From positions 1 to 24,414 of the forward strand of contig PAMN02000033.1 in NCBI GenBank assembly GCA_002707335.2: DNA of 24,414 bases, read 5' to 3'. A program made the translations under genes and the position numbers. The DNA comes from Methanobacteriota archaeon (lineage in GTDB: Archaea; Thermoplasmatota; Poseidoniia; Poseidoniales; Poseidoniaceae). How positions within the stretch are numbered: the first letter of the stretch is position 1; each line of letters begins with the position of its first letter. Below are positions 7,248 through 14,805 of the stretch, piece by piece. Below the pieces are notes generated by a model, which saw only the letters and a list, made by a program, of their open reading frames with translations, searched no databases and was not told the origin of the DNA.

Positions 7248-7823
7248 ATGCTGGTGATAGGTATTGCGATGTTGCAAGGTTCTAGGCATGAGCACATGGA
7301 GTCTATTCGAAAGGCGTCGGAAGATTTGGACGCCGAAATAGAGATTCGTGAATTACGAAAATCGACTGATGTGGACGGCATACATGCCGTTATTCTACCG
7401 GGTGGCGAATCAACTGCAATGAAAATTGCAGCGAGATCTGAAGACTTGTATGAAGAGCTATGGAAATATATCGCTAGCAAACAAATTCCTGTTTTAGGCA
7501 CTTGTGCAGGTGCAATTTTATTGTCACAGAAAAATTTGATTTCGACTAAAATTAGGAGAAATGCATTTGGTAGGCAAATCAATAGTTTCGAATCTGAATT
7601 AAGTATTGATTTTGAAGACCAGGATAGATTCCATGGAGTATTTATCAGAGCCCCAAGATTTGACGGCAAAGCAGTAAATCCAATTGCATGGCTTGATGAT
7701 GAAGTAGTAGGAGTTTCTGAAAACAACATTATTGCTCTTACGTTCCATCCTGAACTGACAGATAATCTTCTATTCCATCAATGGTTAATATCCTCTGCAA
7801 AGCATAATCTTGATTCAAAATAA
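7248..7823 (+). CDS. pdxT: Pyridoxal 5'-phosphate synthase glutaminase subunit PdxT
   Basis: This 191-residue class I glutaminase releases ammonia from glutamine and passes it to PdxS for vitamin B6 (pyridoxal phosphate) synthesis. Visible family marks are IGIAMLQGSRHEH at the N terminus, LPGGEST (50-56), the nucleophile C86 in GTCAGAILL, RNAFGRQINSFE (104-115), FIRAP (132-136) and the catalytic pair H167/E169 in TFHPELT. Length is normal. I chose the ATG at 7248 because the protein then begins exactly where the family begins; the upstream open frame overlaps the divergent aminotransferase gene. No pdxS lies in this window. Neighbouring genes encode two pyridoxal-phosphate enzymes, one divergent here and one in the suf operon. 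Confidence 0.93.
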   Translation: MLVIGIAMLQGSRHEHMESIRKASEDLDAEIEIRELRKSTDVDGIHAVILPGGESTAMKIAARSEDLYEELWKYIASKQIPVLGTCAGAILLSQKNLISTKIRRNAFGRQINSFESELSIDFEDQDRFHGVFIRAPRFDGKAVNPIAWLDDEVVGVSENNIIALTFHPELTDNLLFHQWLISSAKHNLDSK

Positions 7824-7832
7824 TCAGTGATT

Positions 7833-7851
7833 TCATACGATAGTTGTATGA
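7833..7851 (+). repeat. Short inverted repeat between pdxT and the radical SAM gene
   Basis: TCATAC (7833-7838) is followed seven bases later by its exact reverse complement GTATGA (7846-7851). It lies in the 37-base spacer just before the radical SAM start. Six pairs, mostly A/T, in AT-rich DNA can arise by chance; it may be a weak hairpin or an operator half-site pair. Confidence 0.25.
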
Positions 7852-7860
7852 CAGCACATC

Positions 7861-8940
7861 ATGTACCTGCAAATGGCTAGTGAGGTCGTTACCCCCGAAC
7901 AAGGGGAAGCAGAAGGGTGCATTCAATGTCAAATAGGTAGCAAACTAGTTCTTTTCGTAACAGGAAAATGCCACTGGGGTTGCGATTATTGTCCGCTATC
8001 AGATAATCGTAGAGAGACACCTGATATGTTTGCTAATGAACGAAGATGTTCCAATTTTAGTGAAGTAATCGAAGAAGCCAAGGCAATGAAGGCAACTGGC
8101 ACGGGGATTACAGGAGGCGACCCCATGCTTGATTTTGACAAAACCGTTGAAGCGATTTCAGTTTTGAAGAAAGAATTTGGGCCTGAACATCATATCCATT
8201 GCTATACATCAATTCCAATTAAACCCCGACAAGCAGAAAAACTTGGTGAAGTAGGTCTTGATGAGTTGAGATTTCACCTACTTGATTTGAAAATAGATAG
8301 ATATCGAGACTCTATTGATGCCGCATCAAAAAGCGGAGTCTGTGTTGGCATTGAGTTACCTGCTGAACCAGATAAAGAAAAGCAGTTATTCGAATTAATT
8401 GATTCGATCCAAGGAACTAACATCGATTTTCTAAACATAAATGAATTAGAGATAACTGTTGGAAACCAGGAAAATATGGATGTTCGCGGATTCAATTTAG
8501 CAGGTGGGATTACTGCGGCTGCCGAGGGTTCTGCTGAACTAGCATTTAGACTGAAACAAGCAGCATCCGAATACGATTACCATCTCAAATTTTGTACTGC
8601 CAATTACAAGGATGCAGGACAATTAAGAAACAGATTTAGAAGGAGAGGAGAAGCAACTCTGCGACCATATGAAGTATTATCAGATGATGACACAATTCTA
8701 TTTGGCGCCATACCATGTGATTTGGAAGATGCTTCAGACGACGTTAATGAACTCAAAGAATTCCTGGGACTGAATGAGGGTTGGATTAGGTATAATGGAC
8801 AAAATCAACAAATTGAATTTCCATTATCTGCAGCAGAAGATATTGCTGCTGTTGTAGAAGTTCCTGTAATGATGGTTGAAGTTCACCCAACGCATGAAAG
8901 ATTGGAAGTTGGTAGTGTTTATCTAAACCAAAACAGATGA
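7861..8940 (+). CDS. Radical SAM protein, COG2108-like (pyruvate-formate-lyase activase related)
   Basis: This 359-residue protein has the radical SAM cluster motif C37-x3-C41-x2-C44 (CHWGCDYC) followed by PLSDNR, and an additional N-terminal C20-x2-C23 pair (CIQCQIG) typical of the archaeal COG2108 group. A TGGDPMLD segment near residue 94 is the SAM-binding GGDP-type motif. The early part should be a partial TIM barrel binding a 4Fe-4S cluster and S-adenosylmethionine; the last ~110 residues form an accessory domain. The substrate is unknown for this family. The start is ATG 7861, with an alternative at 7873. It begins 37 bases after pdxT, probably in one transcript. Its stop directly abuts that of convergent grpE. 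Its cluster would be supplied by the Suf system nearby. Confidence 0.85.
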   Translation: MYLQMASEVVTPEQGEAEGCIQCQIGSKLVLFVTGKCHWGCDYCPLSDNRRETPDMFANERRCSNFSEVIEEAKAMKATGTGITGGDPMLDFDKTVEAISVLKKEFGPEHHIHCYTSIPIKPRQAEKLGEVGLDELRFHLLDLKIDRYRDSIDAASKSGVCVGIELPAEPDKEKQLFELIDSIQGTNIDFLNINELEITVGNQENMDVRGFNLAGGITAAAEGSAELAFRLKQAASEYDYHLKFCTANYKDAGQLRNRFRRRGEATLRPYEVLSDDDTILFGAIPCDLEDASDDVNELKEFLGLNEGWIRYNGQNQQIEFPLSAAEDIAAVVEVPVMMVEVHPTHERLEVGSVYLNQNR

Positions 8941-9447
8941 TTATTGATCTGAAGCAACAACTACTCTCGCTGGAGTCAAAACTCTATCTTTGTACATATA
9001 ACCTGATTCGATTTCATCAATCACTATGTTTGCAGGATATTCCTCTGAAGGAGGAAGAGTAGTAATCGCTTCCATTTTTGTTGGGTCAAATCTTTCACCT
9101 TTAGTTTCTATTTTTGTTACACCGTCTGAGCTAAGTTCTGTCCACATTTTAGACCTGATTAATGATAAGCCCTCATCCTCAGAGACGGACAATGCTCGGT
9201 CAACATCTGCAAGCACTGTAAGCATTTTTCTAGCAAGTCCCATTCCACCAAATTGTATTGCCATCGCTTTTTCAGCCATGAGCCTTTTTCTGACATTTTG
9301 AATCTCGGCGTCCCTGTATGAGATTTCTTTTTCTGCAGCATCTGCTCTCGCTAAGGCTTCAGCAAGAGGGTCGATTTCTTCGACTTCTTCTAGGACTTCA
9401 ATTTCTTCTTCCGGTTGGTTTTCGGATTCATTTTCGTTATCGCCCAT
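8941..9447 (-). CDS. grpE: GrpE nucleotide exchange factor
   Basis: This 168-residue protein exchanges ADP for ATP on the DnaK (Hsp70) chaperone. Residues 1-30 are very acidic and disordered, as in many GrpE proteins. Residues about 28-95 form the long dimerising coiled coil, with the typical DAEIQNVRKRL segment and an LTVLADVDRAL segment. Residues about 105-168 form the beta-rich head, with GERFDPTKMEAI and an ending YKDRVLTPARVVVA that matches the family's C terminus. dnaK and dnaJ are not in the window. Archaeal GrpE/DnaK sets are thought to have been acquired from bacteria. The gene lies 31 bases behind an unknown 229-residue gene and abuts the convergent radical SAM gene with no spacer. 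Confidence 0.93.
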   Translation of the reverse strand: MGDNENESENQPEEEIEVLEEVEEIDPLAEALARADAAEKEISYRDAEIQNVRKRLMAEKAMAIQFGGMGLARKMLTVLADVDRALSVSEDEGLSLIRSKMWTELSSDGVTKIETKGERFDPTKMEAITTLPPSEEYPANIVIDEIESGYMYKDRVLTPARVVVASDQ

Positions 9448-9478
9448 GACCTATCGAAATGGAACATATTTTTCAATT

Positions 9479-10168
9479 TCACGAATTTAGAATGTTGAAT
9501 AGATTCCATTCTTCATGACCCCAATTCTCTGCAGCCATGTGGTCACGACCTAATATCTGAATATATCCGGGCAAATTTACAACATAATGTAAAAGACGGG
9601 CATTACGGTCATGTGCTTCAAAAGTTGGGATTATTTTTGGATCTTTTTTCTCATCTAGTGTTTCTCCTAATTCCTTTCTTCTTTCCATCCAATCGGTACA
9701 CACTTTTTCTGAAAACTCGGATTCACTGGTCTTCGCCAATCCTTGCCTTATTTCTTGCCATACATCAAATTCGTACATATCTTCAACATGTGCAATCTCT
9801 CTGCTTATTGCATTCTCAATGTAAATGAAGCAACGACCCTCCCAAGCATCCCAGTATCCAATACTATTCCACTCGACTAATTTCAATAAGGCATCATAAG
9901 CTAAATTTTGAGCAAGTATTTCTCTTACCAATCCAGAGCCTTCAATATTGTCCGCAATATCCAAGAATTCGGATTCACAATCGATGTCAAAACCCCTATG
10001 TAACCTAGAGTCTTTTTTTGGCCGTGAATTTCTGAATTCTTTATTTTCCATCCCAGACTTTAGATCATCCCAGTCGAGTTCAAGAAATCGATTTAATGAA
10101 TCTCCATCAACTAGATGAAGACACATGTCGATTCCCATATCACGACCCAAATGTCTCATGCACATCAT
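9479..10168 (-). CDS. Unknown acidic protein upstream of grpE
   Basis: I do not recognise this 229-residue protein. It has no signal peptide or membrane span. It is acidic and unusually rich in tryptophan (for example LDWDDL, YWDAWEGR, NWGHEEWN) with a central helical part (IAHVEDMYEFDVWQEIRQGL). The initial ATG codons (10168, 10165) lie about 25 bases downstream of a minus-strand TTTATGTA element, which suggests a leaderless transcript; later in-frame ATGs near residues 11 and 15 are alternatives. The gene is 31 bases ahead of grpE and should be cotranscribed with it, so a role linked to protein folding or stress is possible but unproven. Confidence 0.65.
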   Translation of the reverse strand: MMCMRHLGRDMGIDMCLHLVDGDSLNRFLELDWDDLKSGMENKEFRNSRPKKDSRLHRGFDIDCESEFLDIADNIEGSGLVREILAQNLAYDALLKLVEWNSIGYWDAWEGRCFIYIENAISREIAHVEDMYEFDVWQEIRQGLAKTSESEFSEKVCTDWMERRKELGETLDEKKDPKIIPTFEAHDRNARLLHYVVNLPGYIQILGRDHMAAENWGHEEWNLFNILNS

Positions 10169-10191
10169 ATATTCGGATTCACGATAATCAA

Positions 10192-10199
10192 TACATAAA
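10192..10199 (-). promoter_or_regulatory. Candidate TATA box for the 229-residue gene and grpE
   Basis: Read on the minus strand, this is TTTATGTA, close to the archaeal TTTAWATA consensus. It lies about 24-31 bases before the ATG at 10168, the distance expected for a leaderless transcript. This is inferred from sequence alone. Confidence 0.4.
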
Positions 10200-10259
10200 G
10201 CAACTGATCATCAATATCATTCGATAGTATTGAAGAATATGCAGTTTCCCGTTAGTAAC

Positions 10260-10267
10260 AGGAGGGG
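10260..10267 (+). promoter_or_regulatory. Strong ribosome binding site for the DRG gene
   Basis: AGGAGGGG ends five bases before the ATG at 10273. It is among the strongest Shine-Dalgarno matches in the window and decides the start. Confidence 0.7.
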
Positions 10268-10272
10268 TTGAT

Positions 10273-11388
10273 ATGGCTACAATTAAAGAGCAAATTCAAG
10301 CCCTCTACGATGAGATTAACAAGACTCAAAAAAACAAAGCAACAAACGCCCATATAGGCAAACTAAAAGCCAAAATTGCACAATTAAAGTTGAAGGAAGA
10401 AAAGGCCGCAGCATCTGCAAAAGCGGCAGGGCCTGCCAAAGGATTTGAAGTCAAGAAATCTGGAGATGCAACTGTTGCTTTAGTGGGTTTTCCATCTGTT
10501 GGTAAATCTACTCTAATTACCAAGGTCACAGATGCCAAATCCGAGGCAGGTAATTTTGCTTTCACTACCCTAACCTGTATTCCTGGATTAATGGAACATA
10601 GAGGTGCTAAAATTCAGATTTTAGATTTACCTGGTTTAATTAAAGGGGCTGCAGAAGGCAAAGGAAGAGGAAAGGAAATACTTGGAGTGATAAGGTCATG
10701 CGACATGGTTCTGTATATTGTAGATCCATTCCAAGATTCACATTTCAAAGTTCTACACCGTGAGCTAGAAAACGCTGGAATTAGATTAAATCAAACCAAA
10801 CCACCTGTGTTTGTTAAACGCGTAGACAAAGGAGGAATCGATGTTCGAACTACTGTAGAACAAACTCACCTCACACCAGACGAAATGGGCGACATTATCC
10901 GATCTTTTGGTTATACATCTGCTATCGTCACTCTGAGAGCAGATACCACTGCCGACATGTTAGTCGACACACTGGCTGGTAGCAGAATATACTCCAAGTC
11001 GGTAATTGCAGTAAATAAAATCGACATAGCAACTGAAGAAGAAATCCAAAATGCAGAGAAGGCATTACCACAAGATTGGCCGATAATGCGAATTTCTGCT
11101 TTCAAAGGCCACGGGCTTGAAGAACTAAAAGATTTCATCTATGATAATCTAGGTTTTATGCGAGTATTCTTGAAACCGCAGGGTCAAGAGGCTGATCTTG
11201 AAGAGCCTTTGATTGTAAAAGATGATTCGACTGTTGAAAATGTGTGCAATAACCTGCATAGAGACTTTGTAAGAAAGTTCAGATTTGCGAGGGTTAAAGG
11301 CCCATCAGCAAAATTCGATTGGCAAAGAGTGGGATTAGACCATCCCCTCAAAGATGGGGACTTATTGTCTATAATTATCAAAAGATAA
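10273..11388 (+). CDS. DRG/Rbg-family GTPase with TGS domain
   Basis: This 371-residue protein belongs to the developmentally regulated GTP-binding (DRG) group of Obg-like translational GTPases, found in archaea and eukaryotes. It has an N-terminal basic helical hairpin (1-55), then the G domain: G1 GFPSVGKST (72-80), G2 around FTTLT (97-101), G3 DLPGLIKG (118-125), G4 NKID (248-251) and G5 SAF (275-277). A helical insertion lies about 155-235 and a TGS domain about 308-371, ending with the typical DWQRVGLDHPLKDGDLLSI segment. It likely acts on ribosomes or translation factors. An AGGAGGGG five bases before the ATG fixes the start. It is transcribed alone and converges with the peptidase-transporter gene across only five bases. 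Confidence 0.95.
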   Translation: MATIKEQIQALYDEINKTQKNKATNAHIGKLKAKIAQLKLKEEKAAASAKAAGPAKGFEVKKSGDATVALVGFPSVGKSTLITKVTDAKSEAGNFAFTTLTCIPGLMEHRGAKIQILDLPGLIKGAAEGKGRGKEILGVIRSCDMVLYIVDPFQDSHFKVLHRELENAGIRLNQTKPPVFVKRVDKGGIDVRTTVEQTHLTPDEMGDIIRSFGYTSAIVTLRADTTADMLVDTLAGSRIYSKSVIAVNKIDIATEEEIQNAEKALPQDWPIMRISAFKGHGLEELKDFIYDNLGFMRVFLKPQGQEADLEEPLIVKDDSTVENVCNNLHRDFVRKFRFARVKGPSAKFDWQRVGLDHPLKDGDLLSIIIKR

Positions 11389-11393
11389 TCTCA

Positions 11394-14033
11394 TTAGATC
11401 ATTTCAGCAGCTATAGGTTCGGACTCACCACCGAGAACCGCTCTGGTTTCATTGGGATCAATGAACAAGGCTCCCAAAATTACTAGGGACTCAAAGACTG
11501 CGGCAATTAAGAATAATGTGGAGTAACTATACCTACTTCCAAGAGGTTCTGTTAACTGGTACCCAATTATTGCTGAGAGGTTCATCATGGCCATGTAAGC
11601 TGTAAATTGAGTGCCTCCCACTTCTGACCAAGTAATCTTCATCATCAGAGAATATATGTTAATCATGACTATTGACCAACCTAGGGTTTGTAATGACCAA
11701 ATAATTATCATAAACCAAACTTCATCCCATAGTGAGTTAGATAATCCCCAAATTGCTGTAATTATTGAAGTTGCAAGAGCAGAGTATATTATTACTAATT
11801 TACCGCCAAATCGTTTTCCTAATTCACCACCGGCAATATACCCTAACATGGTTACTGCTAGCATAATTCCTCCTTTGGTTCCATTAAATTTCTCTTCACT
11901 CCACCCTAATTCACTAGTGAATAATTGTGGCAGAATCGCTACTAAAAAGAACGAGATTGATACTAGTAAACTCAGTACAACACCTAACTGCGTTGATCTC
12001 AGAGAAAGAGCGGTTTTTACGTTAAGGAATATTTCCTCGAAATTTTTCTTTTGTGTTTCTTCAAACTCCGAGGTTGGAATGCTTTTTTCCTCCCAAGGGA
12101 AACGCCTCTCACCGGGTCTTTCTATCATGAATAAAGGAACCATCATTATCAAAACCAATATTGGAATTTGTAACAAAATTGCTCCTTTGATTCCAACAAT
12201 GCCAATGATGGTTCCTAATCCAGCACCTCCAATAACGGCTCCAACTGATTTAGAAGTAAACATGTAACTGTTTACTTTTTCAAATTCATTTGAACGCAGA
12301 ATATCGACAGCTAAAGCATCTGTACTTACATCTTGAAGTGAGGTGAAAATATTGTAAATAAAGAACATATATGCTACGTAGTTTACATTCTTTGAGGGAT
12401 CCGGAATGAAAAGTATAGATGCTAGAATTAGAATCATTCCAGTTTGGGCGATTAAAATCCATGGCCTTCTTTTTCCTAAGCCTTCAAACTGATAGCGATC
12501 TATTACCGGACCCCATAAAAATTTCAATGACCAAGGTAGAGTACCTAAAGTCAGTAGAACTGCTAACTCCCCAGGAGCAACACCCTCTACTGCAAGGTAT
12601 GTTACGAAAGTGACTGTTATGAATCCCCAAGGCAATCCTTGAGCAACATATAACGCACATAGTGTGAATACTCTCGCTTTGTAGTTGTCAATCAATGTAA
12701 TCCCATCATCTGCAGAACCTGATTGTAATCCAGAATCAGTAGATTCTTCCTCAAGAATATCACTCAATTGGAAACTATCCTTTCTTGTTGATACAAATCC
12801 GACAATTAAGAACATAGCAATAAACCATGGAGCGAATAAAAATGCTGAAATTGAACCTGCTCCGATTGACATACTTTCTGATTCAGATGACTCATCATCA
12901 ACTTCTTCTGCCATTGAGTTCCAGTCCCACCAAGCTAATGTTGCTACAACATTTAATCCCGTTTGGAGGCCAGATTCCAAATTACTCCTACCACCTGCAA
13001 GGTTATTGATAACCACCACGTTGTCTGTTTGGGCGTGTTTAGGAGTTTGTTCACAAGTATCTCCTTCTTCGGCAATATATTGATGCTGACCTCTAAGCCA
13101 TGTTGCTGTGTGATTGTTCATTATGAAATTATAATGGTCAGAGTTTCCTTTTGTATCATCAATAACCTGAACCCATTCTTCTGGATGCGACAAATTAGAA
13201 TTTATCTCTTTGAGATGGTTTTGGAACCATGCTGCATTTGTCTTCATCTCGTTGGTTACTTCTAATCCATTTGATTCATAGTAAGACCAATCGTTTACGG
13301 GGGACGTAAACATGTATAGCGTCCAGTAATCCTCATCACAACCAGATAATTGACTGGCAAGTGGAGTGGGAACAGGCCAATTCAATCCAAACATATCCAA
13401 ATTAACATATGTCACATTAACATGTTCAGGAATTTGTTCTTCTACAAAATGAAGACTTCCCTTTCCACCACTTTCTGATGATGATGAACCTTGCCACTCT
13501 TCATAATCCCACCAACCTAGTTTCCAAGTATGCAGTGGTTTACCTTCCCACTGGGAAAATGCCCTTGCCAATTCTAGCAATGACCCTGTTCCTGTCCCAT
13601 CATCATATGCACCAGAACTTGTGCAGGTAGGATACGTTTGTCCAACAATCGGTGGGGGTGAATAGCATATTGCATCGTGATGTGCTCCTACAACAATCCA
13701 ATCGTCTTCTAGAGTGCCATTGATAGTAACAACAATGTTCTCACAATTCGAACATTCTTGGGTTTGGAATGGCTGGCGTTCAACATCATATCCCATGCTT
13801 TCGAGTTCGGAGGCGATCCAGTTTCTTGCATTAATATTGGCTTCCGTGTCGATTTTGCGATATCCAAAATCTGCCATCTGAACCATGTTGTCGTATGCAA
13901 CGCTACCCTCCGGCCATGCAGGTGGTTCAGATTTGATTTCGACCGTTTGAACAGGACCCGCAATTGCACTTGACAATGTGACCTGCAAAATGACCATGCA
14001 AAGAAGGAATGGTAATATTCTCTTCCTGTGCAT
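11394..14033 (-). CDS. Secreted M28 metallopeptidase fused to an AmpG/PAT-type MFS transporter
   Basis: One uninterrupted frame encodes 879 residues. Residues 1-26 are a signal peptide ending SSAIA. Residues about 45-370 are an M28 zinc peptidase with the usual ligand and catalytic set: H118 in GAHHDA, Asp in GAYDDGTGTG (142-150), E178-E179 in DYEEW, D213 in NLDMFG and H300 in SDHY. Residues 394-414 are a membrane helix followed by the basic STRK and an acidic linker. Residues about 451-865 are a 12-helix MFS transporter of the AmpG/PAT group, with LYVAQGLPWG, GKRRPWIL and QDVSTDALAVDIL. It may cleave peptides outside and import products. I chose ATG 14033 because it begins the signal peptide; a longer frame to 14156 would overlap sufT. 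It lies 50 bases behind the suf operon. Confidence 0.9.
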   Translation of the reverse strand: MHRKRILPFLLCMVILQVTLSSAIAGPVQTVEIKSEPPAWPEGSVAYDNMVQMADFGYRKIDTEANINARNWIASELESMGYDVERQPFQTQECSNCENIVVTINGTLEDDWIVVGAHHDAICYSPPPIVGQTYPTCTSSGAYDDGTGTGSLLELARAFSQWEGKPLHTWKLGWWDYEEWQGSSSSESGGKGSLHFVEEQIPEHVNVTYVNLDMFGLNWPVPTPLASQLSGCDEDYWTLYMFTSPVNDWSYYESNGLEVTNEMKTNAAWFQNHLKEINSNLSHPEEWVQVIDDTKGNSDHYNFIMNNHTATWLRGQHQYIAEEGDTCEQTPKHAQTDNVVVINNLAGGRSNLESGLQTGLNVVATLAWWDWNSMAEEVDDESSESESMSIGAGSISAFLFAPWFIAMFLIVGFVSTRKDSFQLSDILEEESTDSGLQSGSADDGITLIDNYKARVFTLCALYVAQGLPWGFITVTFVTYLAVEGVAPGELAVLLTLGTLPWSLKFLWGPVIDRYQFEGLGKRRPWILIAQTGMILILASILFIPDPSKNVNYVAYMFFIYNIFTSLQDVSTDALAVDILRSNEFEKVNSYMFTSKSVGAVIGGAGLGTIIGIVGIKGAILLQIPILVLIMMVPLFMIERPGERRFPWEEKSIPTSEFEETQKKNFEEIFLNVKTALSLRSTQLGVVLSLLVSISFFLVAILPQLFTSELGWSEEKFNGTKGGIMLAVTMLGYIAGGELGKRFGGKLVIIYSALATSIITAIWGLSNSLWDEVWFMIIIWSLQTLGWSIVMINIYSLMMKITWSEVGGTQFTAYMAMMNLSAIIGYQLTEPLGSRYSYSTLFLIAAVFESLVILGALFIDPNETRAVLGGESEPIAAEMI

Positions 14034-14083
14034 AGTTACCGGTGTATAGTTTGACAAATAAGCCCTACTAGTTTGGGTTACAA

Positions 14084-14395
14084 TCAATCCCAAATTCCCA
14101 TATCCATTCTTGCATCTTCTGATGCATGAATTTTCGGATCCCAGCGAGGAGCCCAAACCAGATTTATGTGAACACTTTCTACTGATTTCAAAGCGGCTCT
14201 ATGTGCTGCAGCCATGATTTCGGCGGCTGAAGGGCAACCCGGGCTTGTCAATGTCATGTCAATTTCAGCATGCTCTTTACCGTCTTTTTGTTCAAACCTA
14301 ACATCATAAACTAAGCCTAATTCTACAATTGAGATTTTTAATTCAGGGTCTTCTACTTCATCTAATGCTTCCAAAACTTCTTCTTTATCTGTCAT
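14084..14395 (-). CDS. sufT: DUF59/MIP18-family Fe-S maturation protein (SufT-like)
   Basis: This 103-residue protein is a compact DUF59 (PaaD/SufT/MIP18) domain that assists maturation of iron-sulfur proteins. It has the family's DPELKISIVELGLVYDV segment (16-32) and the TSPGCPSAAE segment (50-59) with the conserved C54. Its ATG overlaps the sufE stop by one base (TAATG), so it is translationally coupled to sufE and is the last of six suf genes. The suf context strongly supports SufT rather than a phenylacetate-pathway PaaD. Confidence 0.88.
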   Translation of the reverse strand: MTDKEEVLEALDEVEDPELKISIVELGLVYDVRFEQKDGKEHAEIDMTLTSPGCPSAAEIMAAAHRAALKSVESVHINLVWAPRWDPKIHASEDARMDMGIWD

Positions 14396-14805
14396 TATTG
14401 ACTCCTCCTAACCATTAATTGAATCATATCAAACATAGTCCTAAATCCATTAGACCTCGATGGAGTTAGACTATTCAATATCCCTGCTTCCTCTGCAAAT
14501 TCTGGCGTCAGTGCAAGAACTTCGTTTACTCCATTACCATTGATTGCTATTGTTAGTATTCCCTGTAAACCCTGAACCATTTTCGCATCAGCTGCCGATT
14601 TAAGCCAAACTTTACCATCATTGATATCTATTTTCACATGAGCGACTGATTGACAGCCTTTGACTAATGTTTCATCATTCCAGTCACTTGTTGGAAGTTC
14701 ATCAACTTCTGTGGAGAAATCCATAAGAATCTCCAACTTTTCGAATTGGTCTTCTATTTCTTTAAATTCATCAATTATCTCTTGTAAGGCATCAGGCCAT
14801 TTCAT
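14395..14805 (-). CDS. sufE: SufE sulfur acceptor protein
   Basis: This 136-residue protein accepts persulfide sulfur from SufS and hands it to the SufB scaffold. The active cysteine is C51 in VKGCQS, the same motif (GCQS) and position as in bacterial SufE. Other family marks are the N-terminal helix IIDEFKEIEDQFEKLEILMDF and the late LTPSRSNGFRTMFDMI helix. Length is typical of SufE. It overlaps sufS by four bases upstream and sufT by one base downstream. SufE is common in bacteria and I expect it to be unusual in archaea, where a dedicated sulfur-transfer protein is often missing. Confidence 0.92.
   Translation of the reverse strand: MKWPDALQEIIDEFKEIEDQFEKLEILMDFSTEVDELPTSDWNDETLVKGCQSVAHVKIDINDGKVWLKSAADAKMVQGLQGILTIAINGNGVNEVLALTPEFAEEAGILNSLTPSRSNGFRTMFDMIQLMVRRSQ

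Noticed and set aside
7199..7729. Open frame of 176 codons on the minus strand
   Set aside because: It is antisense to pdxT, whose catalytic motifs are all intact.
11611..12267. Open frame of 218 codons on the plus strand
   Set aside because: It lies antisense inside the transporter part of the peptidase-MFS gene, has no recognisable domain and no ribosome binding site. It is a shadow of the codon pattern on the other strand.
14034..14156. In-frame upstream extension of the peptidase-transporter gene to 14156, giving 920 residues
   Set aside because: It would overlap the end of sufT by about 70 bases and bury the signal peptide. Starting at 14033 puts the signal peptide at the N terminus.
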